Below, one piece after another: positions 52,201 to 64,000 of a DNA stretch of 64,000 nucleotides; within the stretch, counting starts at the first letter, position 1, and each line of letters begins with the position of its first letter. The position numbers and the translations under genes were made by a program. The notes below the pieces were generated by a model, which saw nothing but the letters and a program-made list of their open reading frames with translations, made no database searches and was not told the DNA's origin. Origin of the DNA: Diprion similis. Lineage: Eukaryota; Arthropoda; Insecta; Hymenoptera; Diprionidae. The stretch covers positions 13,826,001 to 13,890,000 of the forward strand of contig NC_060116.1 in assembly GCF_021155765.1 (NCBI RefSeq). The letters are read 5' to 3'.

Positions 52201-53179
52201 CTTGCCAGGTGAGATGTGAATAATGATTGAAATGAAACATGATTTGAATTGGTGCAGGAATAACGAACAAATAATCACTCTGATTGTAAGAATTCGCACC
52301 CCATTGCTTCAGCCAGCCGCCATTTTGAATTTACTGAATAACTCGTTTATTTTCAATTTCACACTAAAAATGATAATCACCAAAATTGCTTGAAATTAAA
52401 TTTCCTAAAATTTTCGTCTTTATCAATTTCTTCTTGGTGTCGATATTTTTCGGTTAAGATCCGAAAAAAGAGAGTAAACTTGTATTATTGCATTATCACG
52501 TTTATTTTTCACTTTACATGAAAAATGGTCATTATCGAAGTGGTTTGGAATAAAAAATTTCATTTAGAAAAAAAAATCACCTCCTCTGTTCGGGTCTTAA
52601 TCGAAAAACATCAACCCTAGGGAAAAATTGTTAAGAAATTTGATTCCAAACAAAATTAGTAATTACCATTTTTCGTGTGAAATTGAAAATAAACAAGTTA
52701 TTCAGTGAATTCAAAATGTCGGCTGAAGCAACGGGGTGCGAATCCCGAATCCCGAAAACCGAAATGTAGACTGCCGGTGACCCCCCCAACAATTTTGGAA
52801 GGAAAATCGCTACTTAAAAGTTTTTCCGGGTCAGTCGCTTTTTCGTTCTAATTCGACTGAGCTATTCTTGCATGGCACGTACCTTGTTCGACCGTATGTT
52901 TTAGGTATACCCTGCTTAGACATTCCGCACCTCTTCTTCTTCTTCTTCTTCTTCTTCTTCTTTTTCTTCTTCTTCTTATTCCTTCCTATTTTTATAAACT
53001 TTCTTTGCTCTTTTTAGGGTGATTCCGGGGGCCCGTTGCTCCACCAATTGGGAAATGGAAGATGGGTGAACGTGGGTATCGTGTCGTGGGGTATTCGCTG
53101 CGGGGAGCCAGGTCATCCCGGTGTTTACACACGCGTCAACCGTTACCTGGATTGGATATTTGCAAACGCTGTGTTTTAG
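49247..53179 (+). CDS. CLIP-domain trypsin-like serine protease, secreted zymogen
   Basis: Eight exons join in phase: 49247-49337, 49947-50086, 50171-50307, 50497-50591, 50798-51113, 51295-51539, 52048-52208 and 53018-53179 (448 aa). Residues 1-19 form a signal peptide ([19 protein letters not shown]). A CLIP domain spans about 80-130 with six cysteines (85, 95, 101, 118, 128, 129). An acidic Ser/Asp-rich linker follows (156-190), then Cys205, which should disulphide-link the light chain. The activation site is SRTR214|IIGG. The catalytic triad is His256 (TAAHC), Asp305 (HDIAIVK) and Ser398 (GDSGGP); Asp392 at the S1 base predicts cleavage after Arg/Lys. Insect CLIP proteases act in haemolymph immune and melanisation cascades and in development. 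The sequence best resembles the CLIPD type, which is inference. Exon 2 could instead end at 50041 (GTAAAG donor), shortening the protein by 15 residues. The start is ATG 49247; the frame's earlier TTG is not used. Confidence 0.93.
52292..52743. mobile_element. Intronic foldback element with ~225-bp inverted arms
   Basis: The left end, ATTCGCACCCCATTGCTTC, is matched in reverse complement by the right end (GAAGCAACGGGGTGCGAAT). Similarity continues inward through the arms to a centre near 52517, for example TGAATAACTCGTTTATTTTC on the left against its near complement around 52680-52712. The outer ~100 bp are the best conserved; the centre has diverged. There is no open frame. This is a MITE or foldback transposon fixed in intron 7 of the CLIP protease, between exons 52048-52208 and 53018-53179, in a region that will be transcribed. 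Confidence 0.8.
52931..52977. repeat. (CTT)n microsatellite near the last acceptor
   Basis: About 15 CTT units with one interruption lie 40-90 bases upstream of the exon 8 acceptor (tctttgctctttttag), extending its pyrimidine tract. Confidence 0.9.
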
Positions 53180-53306
53180 CAATGGCATAAGAACGTGTTG
53201 TAGCTAGTCGCAATCCTTTTTCTTTCTTCCTTTTCTTAAACAATCTACAATACATACTTACTGATAACAATATACCTTACATAAATATGCCAAAGTATTT
53301 TTTAAC

Positions 53307-53312
53307 AATAAA
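53307..53312 (+). terminator. Poly(A) signal of the CLIP protease gene
   Basis: Canonical AATAAA 128 bases after the TAG at 53177-53179, followed by a T-rich downstream element. It implies a short 3' UTR. Confidence 0.6.
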
Positions 53313-54111
53313 ATTTTTTTTCATACGGTTTTTCTTTTTCCTTTCATTTCTCAATGCACATCTTTTCTTCTTTTAATTTTTTTTTTTTGTGAACGAGGGG
53401 GGAAGACGAAGAAGAAGCATGCACGAGTGAATAAAGGAAAGAAAGTGGTTGATCGTTTGAAAAAATGTTTGAAAACGACTTTAACTTTATTACGAACTGC
53501 GACACCGTCAGTACACATAACTATTATACGTATATTAATTATGTTGAAAAGAATAAACGACATAAATATATGAATATTTATATTTATATATCTATGTATC
53601 TGTATAACCCCTCGTTATTCAGAGTCACATTTTATTTACTCCTGTCTGTATTTTTCTTTTTTTTCTTTAAGACGTCATTTTACAACGTGAGTCGACGGAT
53701 CATTCAATCGTTCGTTCATTCACTCGTTACATTTGATTTAATCCCATCGTCCGTATATTGTGACTGTTATACGTCATTACACACAGCTACTCAGTGTGCT
53801 GAAGAAATTTCTTAAACCACGTTAATTGTATACTCAATTTTTCTCTCTCTCTCTCTCTCTCTCTCTTCTTCCGTCTCTCACTCGTTAATATTTACTTAGG
53901 TATCCACCTATTTTTCCACTTTTTTCACAAAGTCACACGTCAGCCGAGGGCCCAGCCTCGTCGGCTCTCTAAACTCTATACACATCGATTTGTGATAAGT
54001 TTTTTTTTTCATCCTCTTTTTTATAGCTTCATTTCGTATACTATATACACACACATATATAGGTATGCGCCTATACAGTATAATAATATATAATAACTAA
54101 TCATATATCCT

Positions 54112-54182
<71 letters not shown>

Positions 54183-54231
54183 TTATATATATATATATAT
54201 AATATAATATATAATATACCATTTATCAGTT

Positions 54232-54269
<38 letters not shown>

Positions 54270-54764
54270 CTTAAACTTCTGACATCAAGTCTGACAGCCT
54301 GCGGTCAGAGGGAAAGTTATTAATTATAATAGTACTAAGAATAAGAAACAAGTACGATATGCTAAGGAAAAATCAGAATCGATTCGGCGATGAAAACTCC
54401 TCAGTTTCCGATAGTTAAACCACGCAATTCGTATTTAAGACAATTATTTTATTCTCAGGATTAGGCTAAAAGTAGTAGGACTTATTTAAGTAGACCGCAG
54501 GCTCTCAAACAGCTTCGTAAACACGTCTACATATGTAACAATCATTATGAATATTTTGAATCGTGGCTTAATTGTCTAGTAATGTCATACGTAACTGCTT
54601 CCCGTTGTGGCCGTTTGCCTCGGAATAGGCCATAGAGCGTTCATTGTTATAGGATTAATAACTTTTAACGGCGCAATGAACGCGACGCGACCGTATACAC
54701 GATTTTATTTAATTTTTTATCCCTATTTTAAACGTACAATATAATATGTATACCTATATGTATG

Positions 54765-54795
<31 letters not shown>

Positions 54796-55909
54796 CCGTC
54801 ATATGCATACCTATAATACGATTGTATGCCCAAAACTTTTTCGCAAATCAAATTATGATTTGACAATATTATTACGAAAAAAAAAAATAATAATAATAAA
54901 AGTAATAACAATGTAGTGACATAGTTATGAATCTCGCGATGAGAAACGTGTTCGATATTTCTGCGTTATATCTGGAGACCAAATAAATATGTATACGTAA
55001 ATTATGTATATTACAAATAGAAAAATGGGGAAAAAAAACCGCGTCAAAAAAAAAAAAACAAAAAAAAAAGAAACCTGGATTGGTAATACTGAGTCACGGC
55101 TTTTGAACTCGAAAATCCCGCCGTAATTGATACGTATAACAAGATCGGAAATAATACATTCCTGAATTATAACATTGTGATCCTTCCGCTTAGTTTACTA
55201 TATATGTATATATATTTTTTATTTATCATTCTCTTTTCACTCGCGGTTTTTCACCTTCGATTTCTACTTCACCGTGTACGATTATACATCACTCTACGTA
55301 TGTATAATAAGCTCGGAAAATTTGATCCGACGATATACATATGTATATGTATATGCATATGTATATGTATATATATAATATATAATATATTTGTTTATAC
55401 TTCCGATTTTTTAATCTATCAATTATTTATTGATTTTTCTTAATCGTTATCTCTAATCATTCAACTTTTTGTGTATATATTATACATATATACATATATA
55501 TATATGTATATATATTTGTTTATATATGTATATATATATATGTACGTATGTAATTATATCATATAATTGGTAACATTGATTCCGCGATACCTTGTACAAA
55601 GAGATCACTAACTGGTGGCGAATTAATTCCGAGGAATAGTCCTTCAGCTTCATTTCCCTGACTTCGATCCGATATATCCGATGCATGAATATACAAACGA
55701 TCAACGATTATACATAAATTCACCCTTAATTCCTACACACGTATTACGTCCCATTTCTCTCTCCCTCCCTCTCTCTCTCTCTCTCTCTCTCTTTTACGCT
55801 ATCAATCACCGACAATCATCCTTTTATAACATGAAACAAAAATCCTCGAAGAAAAATTCACCCCCATTCCTTATTTCCGGCCGCCTCGAAACCCTCTCAA
55901 TGGTGGTTC
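53313..55909. other. Convergent intergenic region and cyclase 3' UTR, A+T microsatellites
   Basis: No coding sequence is recognised between the plus-strand protease and the minus-strand cyclase. The cyclase 3' UTR begins at 55909 and runs leftward; several minus-strand AATAAA hexamers (TTTATT on plus), for example near 55219 and 55424, could end it. The region holds (TA)n and (TAA)n tracts, further TA runs at 54762-54785 and 55490-55545, and (CT)n near 55761-55792. Confidence 0.6.
54116..54269. repeat. Compound (TA)n / (TAA)n microsatellite
   Basis: About 85 bases of nearly pure TA (54116-54201), a short TAATA stretch, then 12 TAA/AAT units at 54233-54269. It is the longest simple repeat in the window. 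Confidence 0.95.
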
Positions 55910-58900
55910 TTAGACCCTCGGATGAGCCCCGGCCGACGTGGGGAGCAGAAGCGGGGCACCTGGACCGGAATCCGAGTGGTTTGGAACGCTCTCGAGGGTG
56001 AGATGTGTGGCGATTTGGGGGTGCGCCACCCCCTCACCGCCCCCGGATCGGTGCCGCGGCGACGGCGACGAGAGGCTCGGAGGTGCCCCGTTTCCGGTCA
56101 GCGTCGGACCCCCGCGGTTCTGGATGTTTTGGTGCTGATGCGCGATCGCCGGCACCTGGTTCTGGGCCCCGATTGAAACCGGAACCGGAACCGGAACCGG
56201 AACCGAAACCGGCCTCGACTGGACGTTGTTGTTGTTCGTCGTCTTCGATTTCTCGCCTTGAAGCCAGTACGTCACCATCGTCCCCTTTCCCTGAGATAAA
56301 ATGATTTTCTTTTTTTGTTTTGGTTTCTTTTTACTCGAAGATGGAGTAACCTCGAAATTGGACGGCTATAAATTTCAATTTTGAAATAACCTCGCGATTT
56401 TTTCGCGCTTTCGTTACCTTCCAAAATCACGTTTTCCTCCCGCCAACACGCTTGAGAATTCTTATCTCTTGCATAGAAGAGCGTTGCAAAATAATTCAAG
56501 TCCGTTCATTTTTTTTTTTTTTTTTTCATTGAACAAATTGTTTACACCGTTTAATTCCGATTTTAACCTAGTGAGTTTATTGTTAGTATATTACCAATCG
56601 AAACGTGATGCTTACATACATAATGTTTTATATTTATCAAAATATTCAACTCTCCTTAAGTTGAAAAAATTCCTGACTAATCGGCGAGATCGCATCATTA
56701 TTTTTTTTTATTTTTTTTTTTTTTTTTTTACGCATCGGTCGTATTGTGATGAAAATAAAGGGGTTCGAATGTATCGAGAAAGTGGTTCTCTGCATTGTAA
56801 GGGGTGTAATAATGCACAGTATAAGGCTGAGGGGTAGATGTGAATTGTTCATCAAATGTATACATACATACTTGTGTATCTACTTGTATGCGTATCGGTT
56901 TTCACGGGGCACGTGAGTTGAAGAATGGATGAATGATTGATTGACTATGACTGACGGCCCGCGTTCCAACGATAATGGGATTAAAAATCCTCTCAAAGCG
57001 AGCGGCTCATCGCGTCAAGTCTGAACAGTATTACGAAAATTTCATAAGGTAAGCAAAGCTATTATGCAAATCGGGGCTTAGCTGTAGCCGGCGTGTATGA
57101 AAAATAGTTAAGTACCTACAACAGTTTAATAAACTCTCCGCTTCACGTAATCTGAAAGATAACGATAGAAAAAAAAAACATAAAAATAAAGATAATTCGA
57201 TAAACTTGTTGAGGAAACATTAGATAGTCGTTTTTTTTTTTCTCTGTAACAAGTAATAAATAGGTTCATTCTGACAATGAGAAAGATTTCTTCCGTGTAA
57301 TCGCTGAAAAAAAAATAAATTCAGCCAAAGAAGCCACTTCAATTTTCGGTCAGACAGGAAATTATTTGCATCTATATGTATGTACATATAAATATGTATA
57401 ACACCGATCATAAAAAATATGAAAGTTGAAGTGCGAGGTGAGATGATGAGAAAAAAAAAAAGAAAATGAAGGTGTTTATGATTGAAAAAAGAAAAAAACA
57501 TAGAAAATAATAATCCTATATGAATAACTGACCTTCATCGTGACTTCGCCTCTGCACTCTAAATCGAAAGTGCCGAAGGTGTCGAGGATCTCTTTAGTCT
57601 GGGGACTGACGTGGATCTTGAGAGCTGTAAAATACGGAGGAAAATACATGTACCAAATGAAAAGAGAAACGAATTAGAAAAAGAGAAAGTACATGGATAA
57701 CCATTAATTAAATGAAGCTGCGAGCCGGTCAGGAAGTACAGTTACGGTGACACGTGAGGATTGAAAGGCTCATTCGCGGGTCAACGATCTCCTAGAGAAA
57801 CGAATGGCCATCCAGAGGTGAGGAGAGGAGAGGAGAGGAGAGGAGAGGCGCCGAGCAAATTTCCTGTCCCTTCTCGACTGATCCTCGGGCCAACTGACAA
57901 CGAGAGATCCGCGTGAGGTGAGTATTTACTCGGAGATTTCAATCGAGGTATATAATAGGTATAAATTTCCCGTGAGAAGATATTTTACTCGGCGATCCAC
58001 CCTCGTTCGGCCCTTCTTGACCTCGAGCGATATGTTAACTCAGGACGGTGCAAGTATCTATAGCAACTGTTGATTCACGGCTGGTTTGAATCGCGGAAAC
58101 TCGGTTTGCGCTGAGCAAACAGTGAATTTTGTTTACCTGCTTCTGGTTTGACGTCGAAATGCCAACCTACGACCCTTAGGAGCTTTGACTTTTATTAGTA
58201 AAACAAAAATGCTTTGTTACATTCAAGATCCCTACACATGTAATGCGACACAGAGTGTATTTAACACGAAAGTTAATTCATCATCGAATGAAAACTTTGT
58301 TTCCTAACGTTTAGAAACAACTCGATTATTAACGGACCTAAAAATTATTCACCTTTTCTGGATAAAAATATATACATATATAGGCGTAAGAAAGATGGAT
58401 GAAAAACGCGTAGGTATACAATGGCAAAAAGGAATCGAGACTCGCTTTTGTCGAGTGAAAGAATAATTCCTGCAGGCAGAGTCGTTTGGTTAAGTGGTCA
58501 GAAGAAGGCTTGCGAGGCACAAAGTAAGATCGAGAGTATATAAGGATGAGTTGATGAATGGATGAATGGATCAATGGACGAATGAATTGTCGGAAAAGCG
58601 AAGGCGAAGTATAAGCTTCGCGGGAGACGATAGAGTTGCGGGGGGGATAATTTTTCCTCACTTTATTTCCCGTTCGGCTTGACTTATTCGTGATAAATAG
58701 AATTTATTACCTTCCCCGTTGCTTTCCATTCTCGAGGCCGTGTTCACCGTGTCTCCGAACAAGCAGTACCTCGGCATCTTCAGTCCAACCACCCCGGCTA
58801 CGCAGGGTCCTGAAAACGAGGCAATCCGCTGATGTTTATTCGATTCTCGATACCTTTGTAAGTGTACACACATATATATACGTATATCTGGTGAAAGCGG

Positions 58901-61104
58901 AGCTGGGATCTTAAAATTCACTGAGATGGAGAGAATTGGCGAATCGGAGAAATTCGATGATCCTCGAAATCGGCGTTTCTCCTCGTCGAATGAACGATAA
59001 AATGATGAGGGTGTACGCGTACGTAAAAAAAAAAATTTCAACATCTGACGTGATTTCGATGTTACTTTTCGCGTTTGTCACACTATCTCGTTTTTCTTGT
59101 TTCGACTTACCTCGCGCACAGTAAACTACCACGGTCGATCGTTTTTACGCCATGGTGTTTGGGTTCGAGAAGGAAAAAAATATAGGTATTCAGGTCACGT
59201 ACCGAGAAGTTCAATTCCGAATTGCAATTTCCCGGAAATGAAATTTTCCGAAAGTTACACCCTGCACGCACGATTACTCTAGAACCGCGATATACACTCA
59301 ACTTACCGAAACAGGATAAAGTTCTCGGTTGAAACGAAAAGCTGTGACCGTAACTCCGTGATTTATTCTTTCATTTCCTCTTCGAGGAAACAGCGAAAGA
59401 ACAAGAACAAGAATAAGAACAAGAATAAGAATAAGAAGAATAACAGCGAGTTGAAATTGAAGATTTTACGCCGCGGGTGGAGAAACGTAAGATCTGGAAA
59501 TATGCCAGGCGAGAGAAGATTAATTTAGAAAAGGTTCCCGGCAGCTTGACTATCGCGGAAAAAAGTGAAAGGAGTATGGAGAAAAGCACTCTTTATTATC
59601 CTGCGGGACCCGGGCAGCCTCGATATCAAATCTTGACGTTAACCTCGGAGCCTCCTTATTCTTCTCGGGAGAACGATAAGCGAAACGGCGTTTCGAAACT
59701 CTGAAGCAAGAGACTGTTTCCCGCTTTTAAGTCTCCCGACTTTTCCACCCTGCGATATCTCCGCCGCACAGCTTAAGATCCAGGCAGTGTACGCATATCA
59801 AATTAGAAGCCCAGAGCGCCAAAGACAGTGGCGCACTTCCCCTCGCTGCAAAGGGGGATTAAATTAATGAAATTCACTGCTCAGAGTGCCCGCCGTTTTA
59901 TATCAATTCCGAATCCCCCGGGTTCCGCGCTTTCGCACGCCTTTGAAGTCGGCTAATTGCTTGCTTCAGCTGGAAATTCCTCAATATGGAGATCCCTTGG
60001 ATCCCCATAATAATCCCTGTAAAAGTTTAGCGGTAAAAGAGAATTAAGGATCAATGGGACCCACGGTATGAATAAAAATTTAGAAGAGGAGAACAAAAAA
60101 GAAAAAGAAAAAAAAAACGTTCAAAAAATCTCCAGTCATTTCATTTTCGCCAATGATTAAAAGTGCAGAGTGCGAATGAAAGAAACATTTCGATTATGCG
60201 ATGGAAATTCATTTGAGCGCTGTGATATTAAAAATTTCTCACGATTGAAACGTTGAAATGATCAAACTCTTAAATTTTTAATCGCGTTATGTTTTCTCAC
60301 GACTCGTTTTTAACGCTGATCAGATTCCCATTAATTATCTTAATAACATTAAAGTTATTTCGTATTGCAATATAGTTATAAGGCTTAAATGCAATTTATT
60401 GTTATCGCAAATCTGTTCTACCCACAGCTGCATTATAAAATATAACAGAGTTTAAGGATTTCGGACATTCTAATGATAAAATCTGTTCTCAAATTCTCGA
60501 TATCTTAATTGTATCTCAATTGTGTTACTCGAATTGACTCAGAATCATTTCCACGAGATTTTTCATTCGCATTGACTGTTAATTTGGCGCGAATAATTAT
60601 TGCTGGGATGTTTTTAATTTGTTTTCCCAAACTTTCTATTCATACTACGGATGTGCCCTTGAGCCTAAAAAAGATGCGCAAAAATTTCGCCGTCCAACGG
60701 AGAGGAAAAAGATCCGCGTAACGTAACGCCTGCGTCGGTTTATGTCGATGATTTCCGGGCTGTCAAATCACGTGAGAAGGTAACTGAAACGGGATTCCTT
60801 ATGGCGGTGAAGTGAAACGTAAAACGCGACAGATAAATTTTCGCGCGGTTGCTTTTCGCTGGGTATTACGGAATTTTCCGCAAGCCTTGCGCCCACGAAT
60901 TTCCGGTCGTCGCTTCGCTTTTTCCTTACCCGAATGCATCCCGATCCGCAGTTTGAGCTGCTCGTTTGGCCTGTGCCGGATGCTGAACGTCATCACGGTG
61001 TCCCTCAGCGCCAAACTCATCCTTGCAATCTCCCTTGCGTGATTCGTTCCGTTTCTCACCGGAAGTCCCGACACCACCATGTACGCGTCACCGATCGTCT
61101 CCAC
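55910..61104 (-). CDS. Receptor-type (natriuretic peptide receptor-like) guanylate cyclase, C-terminal half
   Basis: Four minus-strand exons join in phase: 61104-60930, 58809-58711, 57624-57533 and 56290-55910 (248 aa visible). They encode the second half of a class III cyclase domain followed by a tail. The first exon opens [19 protein letters not shown] and includes LRIGMHSG; the second has [20 protein letters not shown] then [10 protein letters not shown] (the Asn and Arg of NTASR stabilise the transition state); the last begins [13 protein letters not shown]. This matches membrane guanylate cyclases of the NPR1/NPR2 type, which convert GTP to cGMP after peptide binding. The metal-binding Asp residues, kinase-homology and extracellular domains must lie beyond the right edge; no upstream exon was found in 61105-64000. 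The 110-residue tail is low in complexity: an Asn run, a Val-Pro repeat from a CCGGAA microsatellite, then Ser/Pro/Gly-rich sequence to the stop at 55910-55912. Which insect paralogue this is (Gyc76C, Gyc32E or other) I cannot say. Confidence 0.9.
56177..56212. repeat. (CCGGAA)n microsatellite inside the cyclase tail
   Basis: Five to six CCGGAA units lie within the last coding exon; on the coding strand they read GTTCCG and give a Val-Pro repeat. Copy number changes would alter the tail by two residues per unit without shifting frame. Confidence 0.85.
57821..57848. repeat. (GAGGA)n pentanucleotide microsatellite
   Basis: Five AGGAG units in the cyclase intron between exons 58809-58711 and 57624-57533. 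Confidence 0.85.
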
Positions 61105-64000
61105 CTGCAAACACGTTCGATAGATGCGATTGTTTAGTAGCAATTTCAAAAAATAATCAATAACACTTGTTGGACGTAAATTCATTTGCAAGACTTTATT
61201 TCATTTCAATTATATACAGATTTTACAACATCTGACGTCAGAGAATCTTGAATGATGCTTTTTAATCAATTGAAATGGGACTGTGAAACAATTTTTGATA
61301 GGATTTCCCAAAATGGTACTTGACTTTGTGTCATTACTGTAGGATTCACAGACCTCGAATATATTTCAATTCTATCAGGGTAATCCGCGATGTCGAAAAA
61401 TCGTGAGTTTTGATCCTGCCAATAATGAGAGAGTCACATAACAAGAAGGGTGAAAAAAATAAGCTCCAGATATTCTCAAGTCCTCCAAGTACACGAAGGT
61501 ATATAAAAAGCTCTAGGCTCCTCGTCGTTTGTCGAAGAAAGTAATGAAATTTAATATCCCAAGGGTGTTTCTTGATGACAAAATATGAGGAAGGTGAGAG
61601 TGAATGGCAAGCCTTTTTCTCGAGGCATCGAGCCGAAAATCAAGAGTGTTTCGCACGACGGAATCTCGTTAAGACGACGACTAAGGCTAATCGAATCTTT
61701 CGAGCCCTTTTCAGGCCCGCAATTTTTTTGCAAAGATTCCCGAAAGGCGAATAAAGAAATAATGTATGAGAAAATGATAGCGAGATCGCGGGTGCCGCGT
61801 ACGAAATTACACCCAGAGGGTGTTTTACAGCTCCTCGTAATTTAATCTATTTAAAGCACCAAGGATAACAAGTGCTCGGAGCAAGTCGACTCGACTGCGA
61901 AAATTCGCCAAAGAGGAACACGCACCTCCGCGTACAACGTGTGTGTAATACACCCTCTGACATCCACATGTGCAAACATACATGTATAGAAAGGAGTGAA
62001 GGGTGAAGGGTGAGGTAGAAAATTCGCGAAGCGTATATGCATGTACACCGGAATAATAATGCGGCCTTATCCACGCTGCGGTGAGCTTTATTCACCGTTT
62101 CAATTTTTAATACCACTCCATCCTGCAGGGAGGAGATTGAATTTTCAAAAGGTGCGAGTGGCGACGATAAGTTCGAGAATTAATATACCAAACGAAATTA
62201 CAGCAAGTACCTAGGAGAGAGATGTGGATACGCGGCCTGGCTCGTCAAAATCTGATACCGGTTTCTGATTTCATGAGAAATTTCAACATCGCGGCGGAAG
62301 TGGTTGGCGTTGTACCTACTCGGTGTATTTTATTTCTCGCTTTTTTTTCTCTTCAATTAGGCCCCGTCGCGTCGCGTAACTCACTTAAAATTCAATTCCG
62401 TGAAGTAGGTACGAGGATAAGGAGATGAAAAATGCGAAAAGCGAGAAAAACAAGAAGAATAAGGTTCATCGAGGTGTTTGGAAGCCGCGAATTCATCCTG
62501 CCGCAATCCAATCGCGTTATTCAATGTGGATGTGAAATACGCAGCGGCACCTACGGTTTTCCACATTTAAGAAATTAAATTGCTTGTCCGACCTTCGACG
62601 GCGTCGCGTCGACGAGGCGTGTAAAACGAGAGAACGCAAAGGACAAAGAGAAAAAAAAAACAACAAAAAACAAGATGGAACCAAGATATCGCGATCGGCA
62701 CACTGCGGAGACACAAAGGAAGGGACGGAGGCAATCCACTCGCCCAAATCTCGTCTGTCACATTCTACATGATAAATAATTCTCGATCAAAGAGTCCGCG
62801 TAGCCCGAAGGTCTCTGATAATTTTTCCCCGTTTCGGGGTATTCGAATCGAGGGAGCCTTTACGGGATGGAAAAAAATGGAGAAAAGTGCAAATTCGTGA
62901 GTGTTGGTACGTGCCGTTTACGCTAGTGACGTATTTAAAGAAGAGATTTCAAATCCTGTACAACGCGGGCAAACAGAGGGATTCGCGTTTCAGTCCGATG
63001 TCACGGTTTCGTCCTGCATTCTTTTTTTTTTTTCTAAGTTTTTTTCACCCGTGCTAAAAATCCGCAAGGATTCATTCCGTGGTACAGAATTTTTCTGGAT
63101 AAGATTAAATAAGATTATTATGATAATTGTATACGGATTTAAGGGTGATCCGTTGTTGTATAATCTTGGTATAGATGCGACAGAGAAAGAAAATATCTCG
63201 CTACCTAAATTTCAATTCTCTACGACGTTGTGCGAAATGCAAATTTTCATACATCCTTCTTTCGTAAAAGTTTTTGATGAAAATTAGTTATACCGTCGAC
63301 TTATCCTGCCTACGGATGAACAACGACGAAACTTCTCTCCATCCTCTGCAGTCTACGTTACGATAATAATTATTATGATACGGTTATACCGCATCTGCTA
63401 CCATCCAACACTGCTTATAATCCTCACCTTCACCCTCAACCTTGACCTTAACCGCCTCCCCTCCCTCCCCCCCCCCCCCCTTTCCCCGATCGGCGTTCCT
63501 TGTTTGTAAACATTTTAGTCACGCCTGATAAAATACCTAGTGAATACGTCTCGGCAGATATTTCCAGTCTTACGTAAACCTCGTTCAATTCCAGAACATA
63601 TCCCCAATTTGCATGACCGCTTCCGTTTTCCCGCTCGATCGGCTTCCGCAGTCCTCGATTCGCGTTAGAATTTCATCGAAGCTGCAAACATGTATTTGCC
63701 TTATTTCCGTATAAACGACGCCGAAAAAAACCAAAAAAAAAAAAAACAAACACATGTAGCGTATAAAATCGGGTAAAGCCGAGGGAACTTGGGAAGTTAA
63801 CCGGAATTTCGAGAGGTTTGAAACTACGCGTGAAGTATGCGAGTAGGTACAACGGAGATTATCCAGATGAGAGGGAGGATGCAGACTAGGCGGAGGCTTG
63901 ATGGAATAAAGCGCGGAATTCCGGTTAGAACAAAGACGAGAGGAAGGAAAATGAGAAGCCTGAAGAAGGATGAGGCTGCGGCTGTACGGAGTCTGCAAGG
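61105..64000. other. Intron of the guanylate cyclase gene (right edge)
   Basis: The exon beginning at 61104 follows a minus-strand acceptor (cgtgtttgcag), so this sequence is intron unless a further exon hides here. I looked for the preceding cyclase segment (DIVGFTALSAE-type motif) on the minus strand and did not find it. The stretch includes a C-rich tract near 63458-63487 that reads as four G-runs on the minus strand. A minus-strand segment at about 63680-63588 opens after a good acceptor (catgtttgcag) but hits a stop and does not resemble a cyclase. Confidence 0.55.
63458..63487 (-). repeat. C-rich tract; G-quadruplex motif on the minus strand
   Basis: C-runs of 4, 3, 14 and 4 separated by single T or TTT. 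On the minus strand, the coding strand of the cyclase gene, this gives four G-runs within an intron. Confidence 0.65.

Noticed and set aside
63588..63680. Possible upstream exon of the guanylate cyclase (good acceptor on the minus strand)
   Set aside because: The frame opens FDEILTRIED but stops before any usable in-phase donor and does not match the cyclase or kinase-homology domains.
1..64000. CRISPR arrays, bacterial operons, integrated viruses or autonomous transposase genes
   Set aside because: No regularly spaced repeats with unique spacers, no operon-like gene packing and no readable viral or transposase protein were seen; the elements found are non-autonomous.

Overview
The window is arthropod nuclear DNA, most likely from an insect. 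It has split genes with short GT-AG introns (about 70-850 bp in the compact genes), A+T-rich intergenic DNA full of (TA)n, (CA)n, (GA)n, (TAA)n and poly-A tracts, an arthropod-type TATA promoter, and an expanded-type CLIP-domain serine protease. A holometabolous insect such as a hymenopteran fits; the exact lineage is inference. There is no bacterial operon structure, CRISPR array, rRNA or convincing tRNA. The great majority of long open frames are chance frames or microsatellite translations.

Layout. Left edge (1-4.5 kb): the last two coding exons of a plus-strand gene entering from the left (213-436), then a minus-strand signal-peptide exon (4329-4419) whose later exons are not recognised and probably lie beyond the left edge. 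From 4.5 to 37 kb is mostly non-coding, plausibly in part the long first intron of that minus-strand gene. It contains two inverted-repeat (MITE-like) elements, many microsatellites, and a few weakly supported exon candidates (9382-9477, 15410-16279, 24087-24113, 33514-33771, 35423-35619). At 37275-38146 is a two-exon gene for a small secreted, basic, cysteine-free protein of 120 aa that I do not recognise. From 38.5 to 49 kb is a relatively G+C-rich stretch with several unexplained long frames on both strands and no recognisable family.

Right end. 49247-53179 (+) is a complete eight-exon trypsin-like CLIP-domain serine protease (448 aa by my splice model) with TATA box, signal peptide, CLIP domain, activation site and full catalytic triad; its last intron carries a ~450-bp near-perfect foldback element. 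Converging on it from the right, 55910-61104 (-) is the 3' half of the catalytic domain plus the C-terminal tail of a natriuretic-peptide-receptor-type guanylate cyclase. Its earlier exons lie beyond the right edge. The ~2.6 kb between the two stop codons is very A+T-rich UTR and intergenic sequence.

Functionally, the protease is a secreted extracellular zymogen (the class used in insect haemolymph cascades) and the cyclase is a membrane receptor producing cGMP. Nothing in the sequence shows that they act together. All exon models come from reading splice sites and frame by eye; no alignment or transcript data were available.
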